A stretch of DNA of 64,000 nucleotides from Novosphingobium sp. (GCF_030696665.1 NZ_JAUYRV010000040.1:1-64000), one strand, 5' to 3'. Positions 53,253 to 62,724 are shown, counted from the first letter of the stretch. Made by a program: numbers and translations. Notes: generated from the sequence alone by a model not told the origin.

Positions 53253-54977
53253 ATGGCCGACCTAGCCGATCCCGCATCCCCTTCGATGCTCAGCACGTTA
53301 AGCGATCCCGCTGGCGGCAGCCCCGCCACGCGGGCGAAAGCATTCCTGTCACTCCCACCCGTGCGGCGCATGCTGCCGTGGTTCGCAGGCGTTTCGGCTG
53401 CGGGCCTTTCCGCCGTGGTGTGGATGGCCATGTCGCCTGCCCCGCAGCGCATGCTCTACAGCCAGCTGTCCGATGGCGAACGCGCCGAAGTGATCGCCAG
53501 TCTGGAAAAGGCTGCCATCCCCTATCAGATCGACAGCGGCACTGGCGCAGTCACCGTTGGCGAGGATGACCTCTATAAAGCGCGCATGGCCGCTGCCTCT
53601 GATGGCGCCATCGCTACGCCCGAAACCGGCATGCAGATGCTCGACAAGCTGCCGATGGGCGCCAGCCGTGGCCTTGAAGGCCAGCGCCTGAAAGCCGCGC
53701 GCGAGCGGGAACTGGAACTGACGATCATGGAGATCGACGGCGTGGAATCGGTCCGCGTCCATCTGGCCGAGCCGGAGAAGTCGGTCTTCGTGCGTGATAA
53801 CATCGCCCCCACTGCCTCGGTGATGACCAAGCTGAAAAACGGGCGGCAACTGTCCGACAGCCAGGTCCGCGCCATCGTCAACCTCGTCGCCGGATCGGTG
53901 CCGGGGCTTTCGATCGATGCCGTGCGCGTGGTCGATCAGCATGGCCGCCTGCTGTCAGAAGCCGGTGGCGTCGATGGTGACCGGCTCGAACTGCAGCAGC
54001 GCATGGAAGAAAAACTGCGCCAGCAGATCGCGCAACTGCTCACCCCGATGCTGGGCGATGGCAATTTCTCGTCCGAAATCCAGGTCGATCTCGACATGGA
54101 TCAGGTCACCTCGGCGCGCGAGTCTTACGACAAGGAAGGCGTGGTCCGGCAGGAAACGCAAACCGCCTCGCAGCAGGCCAATGCCGCCACGGCGCAAGGC
54201 GTGCCCGGAGTCACGGCCAACACGCCGCCGCCCGCCACTGTCGCTCAACCGGGCGCACCGGCAGGCACACCGCCCACCGCCGCCGCCCCAACGCCGCAGA
54301 ACACAGAGTCCAGCTCGGCAAAGACCTATGAATTGGGCCGCGAAGTTGCCGTATCGAACAAGACACCGGGCAAAGTCCGCCGCCTCTCCGTCGCCGTGGC
54401 GCTCAGTGCGGAGATGATGGCCAAGGCCAAGCCTGCCGAAATCGAACAGATCAAGCAACTGATCAGCGCTGCCGTCGGCGCAGACACCGCGCGCGGCGAT
54501 CAGGTGGCTGTGGCGGTGCGCGCGTTCAAGCCTGTGGTGGTGGAACCTGCGCCCTTCTGGGAAACCCCGTGGTTCGCCACGATCCTGCGCAATGGCGTGG
54601 CGCTGCTGTCCGTTCTGCTCGTCCTGCTGCTCGGCGTGCGTCCGCTGATCAAGGCATTCAAGCGCGAACCGGCCAAGGCCGATGATGACGCCAAGGCCAA
54701 GAAAAAGAAGCGCAAGAAGGGCGAGGCTGCCGAGGACGACGATGCTGATGAGGATGACGAAGCCTCTGAAGACGCGAACGAAACCCCGCCAGTCACCGCG
54801 CAGGAAGTCGCCGCTGCCATCCAGCCTGCGCAAGACCCGGAGACCGGCGTGGTCGATGCCGAAGCGCTCGCCCGGCAAGTCAGCCTGGCCCAGCGCCTCG
54901 TGGTTGAAAAGCCCGACAACGCGCTGGTTGCGCTGAAACAGATGCTCAAAGAGCCTGAAGAGGAAGGTGCCGCATGA
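53253..54977 (+). CDS. fliF: Flagellar MS-ring protein FliF
   Basis: A 574-residue membrane protein with two membrane segments: PWFAGVSAAGLSAVVWMAMS near the N-terminus and NGVALLSVLLVLLLGVRPLI at about residue 450. Periplasmic segments include MLYSQLSDGERAEVIASLEK and ASRGLEGQRLKAARERELEL. The C-terminal tail has a highly charged stretch (KAKKKKRKKGEAAEDDDADE) before the FliG-binding end SLAQRLVVEKPDNALVALKQ. The start codon has no strong ribosome site. Confidence 0.96.
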   Translation: MADLADPASPSMLSTLSDPAGGSPATRAKAFLSLPPVRRMLPWFAGVSAAGLSAVVWMAMSPAPQRMLYSQLSDGERAEVIASLEKAAIPYQIDSGTGAVTVGEDDLYKARMAAASDGAIATPETGMQMLDKLPMGASRGLEGQRLKAARERELELTIMEIDGVESVRVHLAEPEKSVFVRDNIAPTASVMTKLKNGRQLSDSQVRAIVNLVAGSVPGLSIDAVRVVDQHGRLLSEAGGVDGDRLELQQRMEEKLRQQIAQLLTPMLGDGNFSSEIQVDLDMDQVTSARESYDKEGVVRQETQTASQQANAATAQGVPGVTANTPPPATVAQPGAPAGTPPTAAAPTPQNTESSSAKTYELGREVAVSNKTPGKVRRLSVAVALSAEMMAKAKPAEIEQIKQLISAAVGADTARGDQVAVAVRAFKPVVVEPAPFWETPWFATILRNGVALLSVLLVLLLGVRPLIKAFKREPAKADDDAKAKKKKRKKGEAAEDDDADEDDEASEDANETPPVTAQEVAAAIQPAQDPETGVVDAEALARQVSLAQRLVVEKPDNALVALKQMLKEPEEEGAA

Positions 54978-56005
54978 GCGAGATGAGCGAAATCATCGCC
55001 GATGGACCGCAGATCTCCGATCCCGAACGCGCCGCTGTCATGGTGATGCTGCTGGAAGACGATCAGGCGGCCCACATCCTGTCGCAACTGGAACCCGCCG
55101 AACTGCGCCTGCTGGGCGAAAAGATGTGCGCGCTGGGCGAAATCGGCCCGGTCGCCATCGCGCAAGCCATCGCGGGTTTTGTTGAAAAGACCGAACGGCT
55201 CGGCCTGATCGCGCATGATCGCGTGGGGCAAGTGCGCTCGCTGATGACGCGCGCGGTGGGCGAAGTGAAGGCAGACAGCCTGATGCAGCGCATCGCGCCC
55301 GATGATCCTTCGCAAACCCCCACCATCGAACTCGCCCGCTGGCTCACGCCGCAAGTGATCGTGCCGCTGATCCGCGATGAACACCCGCAAGCGATTGCCG
55401 TCCTGCTGGTCCAACTCGATCCCGAAGTGGCCGCCGCCGTGCTGCACGGGCTGGCCGACGAGATTCAGGGCCAGGTCGTCCACCGCATCGCCTCGCTCGG
55501 CCCGGTCGCGCCCGAAGCCATTGCGATGCTTGAGGAAATCCTCGACCGACGCATCGCCGAATGCCACGGATCGGCTGCGCTCAAGATGGGTGGCCCGCGC
55601 GAAGCGGCAGACATCATCAACGCCTCGGCCCGCACGGTCGAAAAGCGCGTCATGCCCGAAATCGCCAAGCAGGACCGCCAGCTGGCCAAGGCCATCGAGA
55701 ACGAGATGTTCAAGTTCGAACACCTTTATGTGCTCGACGACAAATCGATGGGCGCACTGCTGCGCGAGGTGGACAGCGATGCGCTGATCGCCGCGCTCAA
55801 GGGCATTGCCGAGGAACTGCGCGAACCGTTCTTCCGCTCGATGTCCGCACGTGCCGCCGATGGCATCCGCGATGAAATCAACGCGCGTGGCCGCATGAAG
55901 ATGGCCGAAGTGATCGAAGCCCAAAAAGCCATGATCACCGCCGCCCGCCGCCTCGCCGCCGAGGGCGTGATCGTGTTCGGCGCGGGCGATGATGACTATG
56001 TCTGA
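54974..56005 (+). CDS. fliG: Flagellar motor switch protein FliG
   Basis: A 343-residue C-ring rotor protein. Domains: N-terminal FliF-binding (AAVMVMLLEDDQAAHILSQL), middle (LTPQVIVPLIRDEHPQAIAV-LLVQLDP) and C-terminal torque helix (KFEHLYVLDDKSMGALLREV, SMSARAADGIRDEINARGRM). The EHPQ motif is intact, and charged residues in the torque helix can be seen. The start overlaps fliF by four bases. Confidence 0.97.
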   Translation: MSEMSEIIADGPQISDPERAAVMVMLLEDDQAAHILSQLEPAELRLLGEKMCALGEIGPVAIAQAIAGFVEKTERLGLIAHDRVGQVRSLMTRAVGEVKADSLMQRIAPDDPSQTPTIELARWLTPQVIVPLIRDEHPQAIAVLLVQLDPEVAAAVLHGLADEIQGQVVHRIASLGPVAPEAIAMLEEILDRRIAECHGSAALKMGGPREAADIINASARTVEKRVMPEIAKQDRQLAKAIENEMFKFEHLYVLDDKSMGALLREVDSDALIAALKGIAEELREPFFRSMSARAADGIRDEINARGRMKMAEVIEAQKAMITAARRLAAEGVIVFGAGDDDYV

Positions 56006-56624
56006 CAGGCTTAGAGCGGTGTCCTTGGCGGACCTCGGACACATGTCCGCAGGCTTTGCCCGGGACCGCCGTTTCTTCCGCGATCTGGTGATTCCTGAAG
56101 TGCACCTAGATGCACCTAGCGCGCACCAAGACGCACCAGACGACACCGAAGTGCCTGATCCCGTGGCTGAAGCATGGGCCGAAGGATACGCGCGCGGCAT
56201 GGGTGAAGCGCAGGAAGCAGCAGCGCAAATCATCGCCGAACAGGAAGCCGCGCGGAGCAAGATCGAGCTGTCATTATCGCGCCTCGACGCCGCGATGCAG
56301 TCCGATCTGAAAGACCGCTTGCGCGAAACTGTCATCGCCTTGTGCGAGTCCGCCATCGCCCCCGCCGCGCTTGACCCCGAAGGCCTCACCCGCCGCGTCG
56401 AAGTCGCCGCCGCGATGCTCGCACGTGCCGAAGATGCACGCGTAATTCGCCTTCATCCTGAAGACCTTGCGCTGATCGCTGCGCGCCTGCCCGAGGACTG
56501 GCACTTCGAACCCGACGCATCGCTGGAACGCGGCGCGGTGCGGGTCGAAGGCGCGATTGGCGGGGTTGAGAACGGGCCGGAGCAGTGGCGCTTGTCCATC
56601 GTGGAAGCGCTGCGGCAATGCTGA
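55989..56624 (+). CDS. fliH: Flagellar export regulator FliH
   Basis: A 211-residue protein that binds and regulates the ATPase FliI. The sequence is weakly conserved as usual: acidic linker, then EAWAEGYARGMGEAQEAAAQ-IIAEQEAARSKIELSLSRLD coiled coil, and a C-terminal domain that includes LHPEDLALIAARLPEDWHFE. The start overlaps fliG by 17 bases; a second ATG at 55998 is possible. Its end overlaps fliI by seven bases. Confidence 0.88.
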   Translation: MMTMSDRLRAVSLADLGHMSAGFARDRRFFRDLVIPEVHLDAPSAHQDAPDDTEVPDPVAEAWAEGYARGMGEAQEAAAQIIAEQEAARSKIELSLSRLDAAMQSDLKDRLRETVIALCESAIAPAALDPEGLTRRVEVAAAMLARAEDARVIRLHPEDLALIAARLPEDWHFEPDASLERGAVRVEGAIGGVENGPEQWRLSIVEALRQC

Positions 56625-57940
56625 ACTTTATCGAACCGCTGCTGGATGGCATGGCGCTGTGCGAGCCGGATTTCACCCCGCCGCGCTATGGCCTGTTGGC
56701 CGCCTGCGATGGCGGAATGCTTGAAGTTTCAGGGCTTTCCGTGCCCATCGGCACGCAATGCCGCATCGCGCACGGGTCTGGCTCGCTCACCGCCGAGACC
56801 ATCGGGTTCCGCAATGGACGCACCTTGATGATGCTGCTTGGCGATCCCGTGCTGCTGCGCCCCGGCGCAAAGGTCCGTCCCGAAGGCCGCCCCGGCATGG
56901 TCCCGGTAGGCGAGGCGTTCTTGGGCCGCGCGGTGGATGGCGAGGGCAAACCCATCGACGGGCGCGGCCCCATCAACAGTCGCCGCGAATGGCCTGCGGG
57001 CGGGGTGCGCTCCGCCGCGCTGGATCGCTCACCCGTGCGCGTCAGTTTCGATACCGGTGTGCGCGCGCTCAATGCGCTGACCACCTTCGGCGTAGGCCAG
57101 CGCATCGGCATCATGGCGGGGTCCGGCGTGGGCAAATCGGTGCTGCTCGACATGATCGCGCATGGGGCCGAGGCCGAGATCGTGATTGTGGGCCTGATTG
57201 GCGAACGCGCGCGCGAAGTGTCTGATTTTGTTGAACGGCACATGCAGGGAGCCAAGCGCGAACGTTCGGTCATCGTCGCCGTGCCTGCCGACCACGCGCC
57301 GAACCTGCGCATCCGTGGCGCAATGATGGCCACCGCCTTGGCCGAGTATTTCCGCGCGCAGGGCAAGAACGTGCTGCTCATCATGGACAGCCTGACGCGC
57401 GTGGCCCACGCAGGCCGCGAAATCGCGCTGTTGCTGGGCGAACCCGGCGCGGCGCGCGGCTATCCGCCCTCGGCGCTGGCCACGATCACCAAGCTGGTGG
57501 AGCGCGCTGGCAATTCGGCGCAGAGCGGGGGTTCGGTGACGGGCCTTTACACCGTGCTGGCCGATGGCGACAACCAGGACGATCCGGTGGTCGATACCGC
57601 CCGCTCGATCCTTGATGGGCATATCGTGCTGTCGCGCGATCTGGCACAGCGGGGGCAATATCCCGCCATCGACATCGCCGCATCGCTAAGCCGCGTGATG
57701 AACGACATTACCGCGCCCGAACACCAGAAAGCCGCCCGGACTTTCCGTGCGCTGGTGGCGAGTTACGAGGCGAACCGCGATCTGGTGCTGATGGGCGCTT
57801 ACCGATCCGGCGCGGACCCGCAGCTTGACCGTGCGATTACCATGCATGAAGCGCTGACCGGCTTCATCAGCCAGCCGCAGCGTGAGATCGTGCCGATGGC
57901 ACCCAGCGTTGCCGCGCTGACGCAATTGATCGGGCCGTGA
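56618..57940 (+). CDS. fliI: Flagellar export ATPase FliI
   Basis: A 440-residue ATPase of the F1-like type that drives type III export. Walker A is IMAGSGVGKSVLLDMIAHGA, and Walker B is NVLLIMDSLTRVAHAGREIA. GEPGAARGYPPSALATITKL and GSVTGLYTVLADGDNQDDPV are typical of FliI. I use the ATG at 56618 (MLNFIEPLLDG). The stop overlaps fliJ (GTGA). Confidence 0.96.
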   Translation: MLNFIEPLLDGMALCEPDFTPPRYGLLAACDGGMLEVSGLSVPIGTQCRIAHGSGSLTAETIGFRNGRTLMMLLGDPVLLRPGAKVRPEGRPGMVPVGEAFLGRAVDGEGKPIDGRGPINSRREWPAGGVRSAALDRSPVRVSFDTGVRALNALTTFGVGQRIGIMAGSGVGKSVLLDMIAHGAEAEIVIVGLIGERAREVSDFVERHMQGAKRERSVIVAVPADHAPNLRIRGAMMATALAEYFRAQGKNVLLIMDSLTRVAHAGREIALLLGEPGAARGYPPSALATITKLVERAGNSAQSGGSVTGLYTVLADGDNQDDPVVDTARSILDGHIVLSRDLAQRGQYPAIDIAASLSRVMNDITAPEHQKAARTFRALVASYEANRDLVLMGAYRSGADPQLDRAITMHEALTGFISQPQREIVPMAPSVAALTQLIGP

Positions 57941-58368
57941 AGGCCGAACGCGCGCGGCTCGCCCGGCTCAAGCGGCTGGAGCGCATCCGCGACATCGCCC
58001 GCCAGACCGCGCTGGCCGAGGCAGGCAAGGCCGAAGGCACACTGGCGCAGTTGCAGGGACTGGTAGAGCGTACCAGCCGCCTGTCCGCCGACTATTCCGC
58101 CCGCACCGATGCACGCGATGCCCACGGGCTGCAGCAATTGCGGCACTTCATCGCCGGGCTGGACCGCATCACCACCGGCACCCGCGCCGATGCCGAAACG
58201 GCCAAGCGCATTGCCGATGCCAAGGCGCAGGAAGCCGCCGCCGCCGAACGCCGCCGCGCCGCGGTGGAAGAGCGGGCCGAGGCGCAGGAGCGCCTGATCG
58301 CACGGAAAATTGCCGCAGGCACAATTCCTGTCACCGGCAAGAAGCCATCTGGCACGGGTCTTGAATAG
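57937..58368 (+). CDS. fliJ: Flagellar export chaperone FliJ
   Basis: A 143-residue coiled-coil protein (ARLARLKRLERIRDIARQTA, RIADAKAQEAAAAERRRAAV). It works with the FliI hexamer to pull substrates in. The GTG start overlaps the fliI stop. Identification rests on helical pattern, length and position, since FliJ diverges fast. Confidence 0.85.
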   Translation: MKAERARLARLKRLERIRDIARQTALAEAGKAEGTLAQLQGLVERTSRLSADYSARTDARDAHGLQQLRHFIAGLDRITTGTRADAETAKRIADAKAQEAAAAERRRAAVEERAEAQERLIARKIAAGTIPVTGKKPSGTGLE

Positions 58369-58401
58369 ACAGGGTTAACGCAACCGCCGGAGACCCTTGC
58401 A

Positions 58402-59745
58402 ATGCCCGAAATCTCTGCCTTTTCCCTGCAGACAGCCCTGACCCCGGGGCTCGCCGCACCGCTGGAAAACGCAGGCGTTCCGGCAGAACCGGGCAGCGGC
58501 GCGCCCTCCCCCAGTTTTGATGCACTGCTAGCGCTACAGGCAGCAACGACACAAACGGCAACCGCTCTTTTGCCGGAAAGCGGCAAGACTTTGCCGGATG
58601 CGGCAAACATGGTTGCCGCCCAATCGCAAACGCCCTTGCCCCAAGCGATGCTGATGAAAGCCGCAGCGGCGAGTCCGGTGCCTACCCGCAGTGGTGAGGC
58701 CGATGCGCCGGCAGACGCGCTGCCCGAAGTTCCCGACGAAACAGCGACTTCCGCAGCCGAAGTTGCACCCCAGCCCGACATTGCCCTGTTCGCCGCAATC
58801 TTTGGCGCGCCTGACAGGCTGGCCCCGGTTGTGCCCGAACCACCAACCGCCGCCCCGGCTGCCACGCCCAGCACCGCACTTGCCACCGCACCGGGCAGCG
58901 CCTCACCCCCCTCTGCCCCCACTGCTATCGCCGCTGCCATTGCCAACAGCGCGCAAATCGAGCTGATCCCGGCGACGCCGAAAAACGCGTCGCCGCGCGT
59001 CGCTTCCTCGGCTGTGAAAGCATCGACCCCGATAGTAGCGCAAGCATCGGAAGGCGAGGCACCGCCCACAGCACCGCTAACGTCAGCGTCAACGGTGCCG
59101 TCTGCAACGCAGACTGAGCGCTCTGTGCCTGCCGCAGCGGAGGCAGACACGCAGACCGCCACGCCCGGCGATTCAGCCCCGCGCAAGGTCGCACCAGCTG
59201 CCACCGAAACCATCAAGCCACAGCTTGCAGAAGCCGCCCTTCCGAGCGCCGTCATCACCGATGCGCCGCTCGCCGTCGATGCTCAGCCGGTTGCCACAAC
59301 CACCCGCAGCGAAGCCAAGGCCGAGCGCATCGACTTTGCCACGCTGGTCGACACGCTCAACCGCGCACGCGAAGACGCATCGCCGCGATCAATCAACGTG
59401 GCGGTGACCAACACCGATTTCGGGCGCGTCTCCATGCGCTTTGACAGCACCGATGCTGGCCTGTCCGTGGCGATGAGCGCCGCCGATCCCGGCTTTGCCC
59501 GCGCGGTCAACGCCAGCAGCGAAGCCGCTGCGACATCGGCGGACACGCGCGGCCAGAACCCATCGCAAAGCCAGCAATCACAGGCTGATGCGCGCGCGCA
59601 GGCGAGCGACGCCAACGCCCAACGTCAGCAGCAGGGCCAGCAGCAGAACGCGCGCACCGATGCCCGCATGGCCGCCAGCGCGCAAACATCCACTCGCCGC
59701 GAAGATCCAGCCGACAAGACCGGCGACAGCGGCATCTATGCCTGA
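58402..59745 (+). CDS. fliK: Flagellar hook-length control protein FliK
   Basis: A 447-residue Ala/Pro/Thr/Ser-rich protein. A long disordered N-terminal part acts as the ruler. The C-terminal FLG_HOOK domain is at about residues 310-380 (RIDFATLVDTLNRAREDASP, INVAVTNTDFGRVSMRFDST). The end is a Gln/Ala/Ser-rich tail (QSQADARAQASDANAQRQQQ). It switches export from hook to filament. The CDS contains the palindrome CGGCAA-GACT-TTGCCG at 58581-58596. Confidence 0.9.
   Translation: MPEISAFSLQTALTPGLAAPLENAGVPAEPGSGAPSPSFDALLALQAATTQTATALLPESGKTLPDAANMVAAQSQTPLPQAMLMKAAAASPVPTRSGEADAPADALPEVPDETATSAAEVAPQPDIALFAAIFGAPDRLAPVVPEPPTAAPAATPSTALATAPGSASPPSAPTAIAAAIANSAQIELIPATPKNASPRVASSAVKASTPIVAQASEGEAPPTAPLTSASTVPSATQTERSVPAAAEADTQTATPGDSAPRKVAPAATETIKPQLAEAALPSAVITDAPLAVDAQPVATTTRSEAKAERIDFATLVDTLNRAREDASPRSINVAVTNTDFGRVSMRFDSTDAGLSVAMSAADPGFARAVNASSEAAATSADTRGQNPSQSQQSQADARAQASDANAQRQQQGQQQNARTDARMAASAQTSTRREDPADKTGDSGIYA
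58581..58596. promoter_or_regulatory. Intragenic palindrome CGGCAA-N4-TTGCCG in fliK
   Basis: CGGCAA-GACT-TTGCCG is a perfect copy of the palindrome upstream of flgB. Variants CGGCAA-N6-TTGCCG (58601-58618) and TTGCCGGAAAGCGGCAA (58570-58586) lie beside it, so the motif is clustered within 50 bases. Confidence 0.4.
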
Positions 59746-59787
59746 TTTTGGGCCTGATCCTGACTTCCCCATTCTGAGAGACAGACC

Positions 59788-60390
59788 ATGAGCGACAAAG
59801 GCGACAAGGAAGAAAAGCCCAAGAAGAAAAAGGGCGGCGGCATGATGATCAAGGTCGTCGGTGCGATTGCGCTGTTGGGCGCAGGCGCGGGCGGCGTGTT
59901 CGGGCTGGTGGCCGCTGGCGTGATCGGCGGCGGCGGTCCGCATGAGGTCATCAAGGTGGACAACAACCCCAAGCTGATCCGCAAGGGCGAGGAAGATCCC
60001 TTTGCCCCTGCCGCCAAGGAAGGTGAAGGTGAAGCGGGCGGTGCCGATACCGATGGCGACGGCGGCAGCGAATTCCGCACCATCTACTACAACTTCCCCG
60101 ACGATTTCACATCGAACCTGCGCGATTCCGACGCGCTGCTGCAGGTCAATATCTCGGCCTCTACCCGCCGCGATTACCGCGTGGTGCTGTGGATGAAGAA
60201 GCATGAACTGGCGATCCGTTCTGCCCTGCTGATCGCCATTGCCGACACGCCGGAAGAAGAAGTGGTCAGCCCCGAAGGCAAAGCGCGTTTTCAAAAGCGG
60301 ATGACCAACACGATCAACAAAGTCCTGACCGAGAACGAGGGCTTTGGCGGGGTCGAGAACGTCTACTTCAAGTCCTTCATCGTCCAGTAA
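59788..60390 (+). CDS. fliL: Flagellar basal-body protein FliL
   Basis: A 200-residue protein. After a Lys-rich cytoplasmic tail (DKEEKPKKKKGGGMMIKVVG) comes one membrane span (AIALLGAGAGGVFGLVAAGV), and the periplasmic FliL domain has YYNFPDDFTSNLRDSDALLQ-VNISAS and the C-terminal VYFKSFIVQ. FliL associates with the stator and modulates torque. Confidence 0.92.
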   Translation: MSDKGDKEEKPKKKKGGGMMIKVVGAIALLGAGAGGVFGLVAAGVIGGGGPHEVIKVDNNPKLIRKGEEDPFAPAAKEGEGEAGGADTDGDGGSEFRTIYYNFPDDFTSNLRDSDALLQVNISASTRRDYRVVLWMKKHELAIRSALLIAIADTPEEEVVSPEGKARFQKRMTNTINKVLTENEGFGGVENVYFKSFIVQ

Positions 60391-60424
60391 AAACCCCGAT
60401 TGCCACCTGAGGCCAACCGTACCC

Positions 60425-61312
60425 ATGAAACCAGAACGCGCCTTTGTTGCCGAACGTGCCCTTGCCCAGCACGATCCGGCCTTGCTGCGCCCCGGCCCGG
60501 ACACGTCTGAACTTGTCCCAGCGCTGGCGCGGATGAGCGAGCGTCTGGCCAAGGCTGTGCGCGGCGCATTGTCGCCACTGCTGGGCGGGGCGGAGCCGCA
60601 GATCAATCCGGCCAAGCCAATGAAGACCGATTTCGAGGATTTCTGTTCGGAAATCCCGCGCCTTGCCGCCAACAGCCTGATGCAGATTGGCAGCGGCCCG
60701 TTCATGGTCAGCATCGAGGGCGAAAGCGTGCTGCGGCTGGTGGATCGTGCCTTTGGCGGCCCCGGCGATACGCCCGGATCACTGCCCAAGGAGTTCCCGC
60801 TTTCGGCCGAACTGATGATCGGGCGGATCGAACAGCTTATCGCCACCTGCCTTGCCGTGGCGCTGGGCGGCAGTTGCGGTGCCATCCGCGCGGTGCGCCG
60901 CGATGCCAGCCTGGCGCAGCTTCAGGCGATGCCGGGCAGCACGCCAGTGGCTGCGCTGACGCTCAACGTGCTGGAACAGGGCCGCATGCCCTGGGTCATT
61001 TCCATCGCGTTCCCGATGGACACGCTGGGCCAGATGTTTGCGCATGGCGAAGGCAAACGCCCGGCCAAGGCGCCGCGCGGCCCGGCCAAGGCCACCGATG
61101 CCCCCTTTGCCGATATGCCGATCGATATGACCGCGGTGCTGGTGGATATGCGCCTGCCGCTGGCCACGATCTCGCGGTTGCAGGTGGGGCAGGTGCTGCC
61201 CGTGCCCATCGCGCGCAGCGTGCCGCTGGTGGTGGGCGACAAGACTTATGCCCACGGCTCGATTGGCGCACTCGAAGACCGTGTCGCCATCCAGATTTCC
61301 CACCTTTCCTGA
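60425..61312 (+). CDS. fliM: Flagellar motor switch protein FliM, lacking the CheY-binding N-terminus
   Basis: A 295-residue C-ring protein; typical FliM has about 330. The N-terminal CheY-binding motif LSQ(E/D)EID(A/Q)LL is absent: the start reads MKPERAFVAERALAQHDPAL. The middle domain, like CheC/CheX, is present (FEDFCSEIPRLAANSLMQIG, LRLVDRAFGGPGDTP) and the C-terminal SpoA-type domain (VLVDMRLPLATISRLQVGQV-LPVPIARSVPLVVGDKTYAH) is intact. The ATG at 60425 matches its place in the operon. Confidence 0.9.
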   Translation: MKPERAFVAERALAQHDPALLRPGPDTSELVPALARMSERLAKAVRGALSPLLGGAEPQINPAKPMKTDFEDFCSEIPRLAANSLMQIGSGPFMVSIEGESVLRLVDRAFGGPGDTPGSLPKEFPLSAELMIGRIEQLIATCLAVALGGSCGAIRAVRRDASLAQLQAMPGSTPVAALTLNVLEQGRMPWVISIAFPMDTLGQMFAHGEGKRPAKAPRGPAKATDAPFADMPIDMTAVLVDMRLPLATISRLQVGQVLPVPIARSVPLVVGDKTYAHGSIGALEDRVAIQISHLS

Positions 61313-61331
61313 ATAAAGAGGCAAAGACCCC

Positions 61332-61649
61332 ATGACCTTCCAGCCCCGCGGTTTTGATTTCCTCAAGGATGTCGATGTCCGCCTGACAGTTGAACTCGGC
61401 CGCACAGCCATGAAGCTGAAGGACGTGCTTGGCCTGTCCGAAGAATCCGTCGTGATGCTCGACAGGATGACCGACGAACTGCTCGATGTGATGGTCAACG
61501 GCAAGCTGATCGCGCGTGGCGAAGTGGTGGCGCAGGGTGACCGCTTTGGCCTGCGCATCGTGGAACTGGCGGGGTCCGATAGCGAGGAACCTGCTGCCGC
61601 ATCGCCCGAGAAGAAAGCCCCCAGAGCCACCAAGGGGGATGACGCCTGA
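61332..61649 (+). CDS. fliN: Flagellar motor switch protein FliN
   Basis: A 105-residue SpoA-type protein (VDVRLTVELGRTAMKLKDVL, LDVMVNGKLIARGEVVAQGD-RFGLRIVE). It forms the base of the C-ring with FliM. The C-terminus has an acidic/Lys-rich tail. Its stop overlaps the fliO start by one base (TGATG). Confidence 0.95.
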   Translation: MTFQPRGFDFLKDVDVRLTVELGRTAMKLKDVLGLSEESVVMLDRMTDELLDVMVNGKLIARGEVVAQGDRFGLRIVELAGSDSEEPAAASPEKKAPRATKGDDA

Positions 61650-61945
61650 TGTTCTGGTATGTGCTGAAGCTGCTGGTCCTGCTGCCGCTGATCGGCGGAC
61701 TGATCTGGGCCAGCCTGAAATTCGCCAAGCGCATGGAAGGCCGCTTCATGGGCGGCAATGCGCCGAAATCGGTGCGGATCATCGAAACGCAGATGCTTTC
61801 CCCCACGCTGCGGCTGGCGGTGCTGGAATTCCACGGGCGCGAAATTCTCGTCTCGGCGGGGAAGAATGGACTTGTGCGGCTGGCCGAAGCGCCCGCGCGT
61901 GAAAAGACTGACGTGCCAAAGGTTGAATCGGAGGAAGTGCAGTGA
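61649..61945 (+). CDS. fliO: Flagellar export protein FliO
   Basis: A 98-residue protein with one membrane span ([20 protein letters not shown]). A short cytoplasmic domain follows ([40 protein letters not shown]). It assists assembly of FliP. Identification is by shape and position. The stop overlaps the fliP start. Confidence 0.88.
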   Translation: MFWYVLKLLVLLPLIGGLIWASLKFAKRMEGRFMGGNAPKSVRIIETQMLSPTLRLAVLEFHGREILVSAGKNGLVRLAEAPAREKTDVPKVESEEVQ

Positions 61946-62724
61946 AGCGCCTTTTTGCCACACTGACGACCGCGTTGGTCCTGCTGCCGCATCACGCGAT
62001 GGCGGCGGTAGGTCCGGCTCCCACACAGGAACCTGCGGCCCTTTCGGGCGCGCTTGACCGCGCGTTCGGCCAGATGGCAGGCGCACAGAGCGGCGGTTCG
62101 CTGTCGCTTTCGTTGCAGCTCCTGCTCATCATGGGGCTGCTGACGATCCTGCCCTCGCTGGTGCTGATGATGACCAGCTTTACCCGTGTGCTGATCGTGC
62201 TGTCCATCCTCCGTCAGGCGATGGGCCTGCAGCAATCACCGCCCAATCAGGTGCTGATCGGTCTTTCGCTGTTCCTTTCGCTGTTCATCATGGGGCCGAC
62301 GCTCGACAAGGTGAACGCCAATGCGATCCAGCCTTATGCCAGCGGCCAGATCGGCGCGGAGCAGGCGCTGGCGGCAGGCGGGCGTGAATTTCACGGCTTC
62401 ATGATCCGCCAGACGCGCGAGACGGACCTGCGCATGTTTGCCGATATGGCCAAGGCCCCGCGCTTTGCCAGCACGGCGGACGTGCCCTATTCGATCCTGC
62501 TGCCGGCCTTCGTTACGAGTGAACTGAAGACCGCTTTCCAGATCGGCTTCATGCTGTTCCTGCCATTTCTGGTGATCGATCTCGTCGTCTCATCCGTGCT
62601 GATGAGCCTTGGCATGATGATGATGAGCCCGACGATTGTTTCTTTGCCGTTCAAGCTGTTGCTGTTCGTGCTGGTCGATGGCTGGGCGCTGCTGATGGGC
62701 AGCCTTGCGGCGAGTTTCGGATGA
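61942..62724 (+). CDS. fliP: Flagellar export gate protein FliP
   Basis: A 260-residue export-gate protein. A cleavable signal peptide ([17 protein letters not shown]) precedes four membrane segments. [40 protein letters not shown] is the family signature; the C-terminus reads [17 protein letters not shown]. It starts with GTG at 61942. Confidence 0.97.
   Translation: MKRLFATLTTALVLLPHHAMAAVGPAPTQEPAALSGALDRAFGQMAGAQSGGSLSLSLQLLLIMGLLTILPSLVLMMTSFTRVLIVLSILRQAMGLQQSPPNQVLIGLSLFLSLFIMGPTLDKVNANAIQPYASGQIGAEQALAAGGREFHGFMIRQTRETDLRMFADMAKAPRFASTADVPYSILLPAFVTSELKTAFQIGFMLFLPFLVIDLVVSSVLMSLGMMMMSPTIVSLPFKLLLFVLVDGWALLMGSLAASFG

Noticed and set aside
54500..56389. A 629-residue minus-strand open frame under fliF/fliG/fliH
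   Set aside because: It is the complement of three well-supported flagellar genes and its product has no recognisable family.
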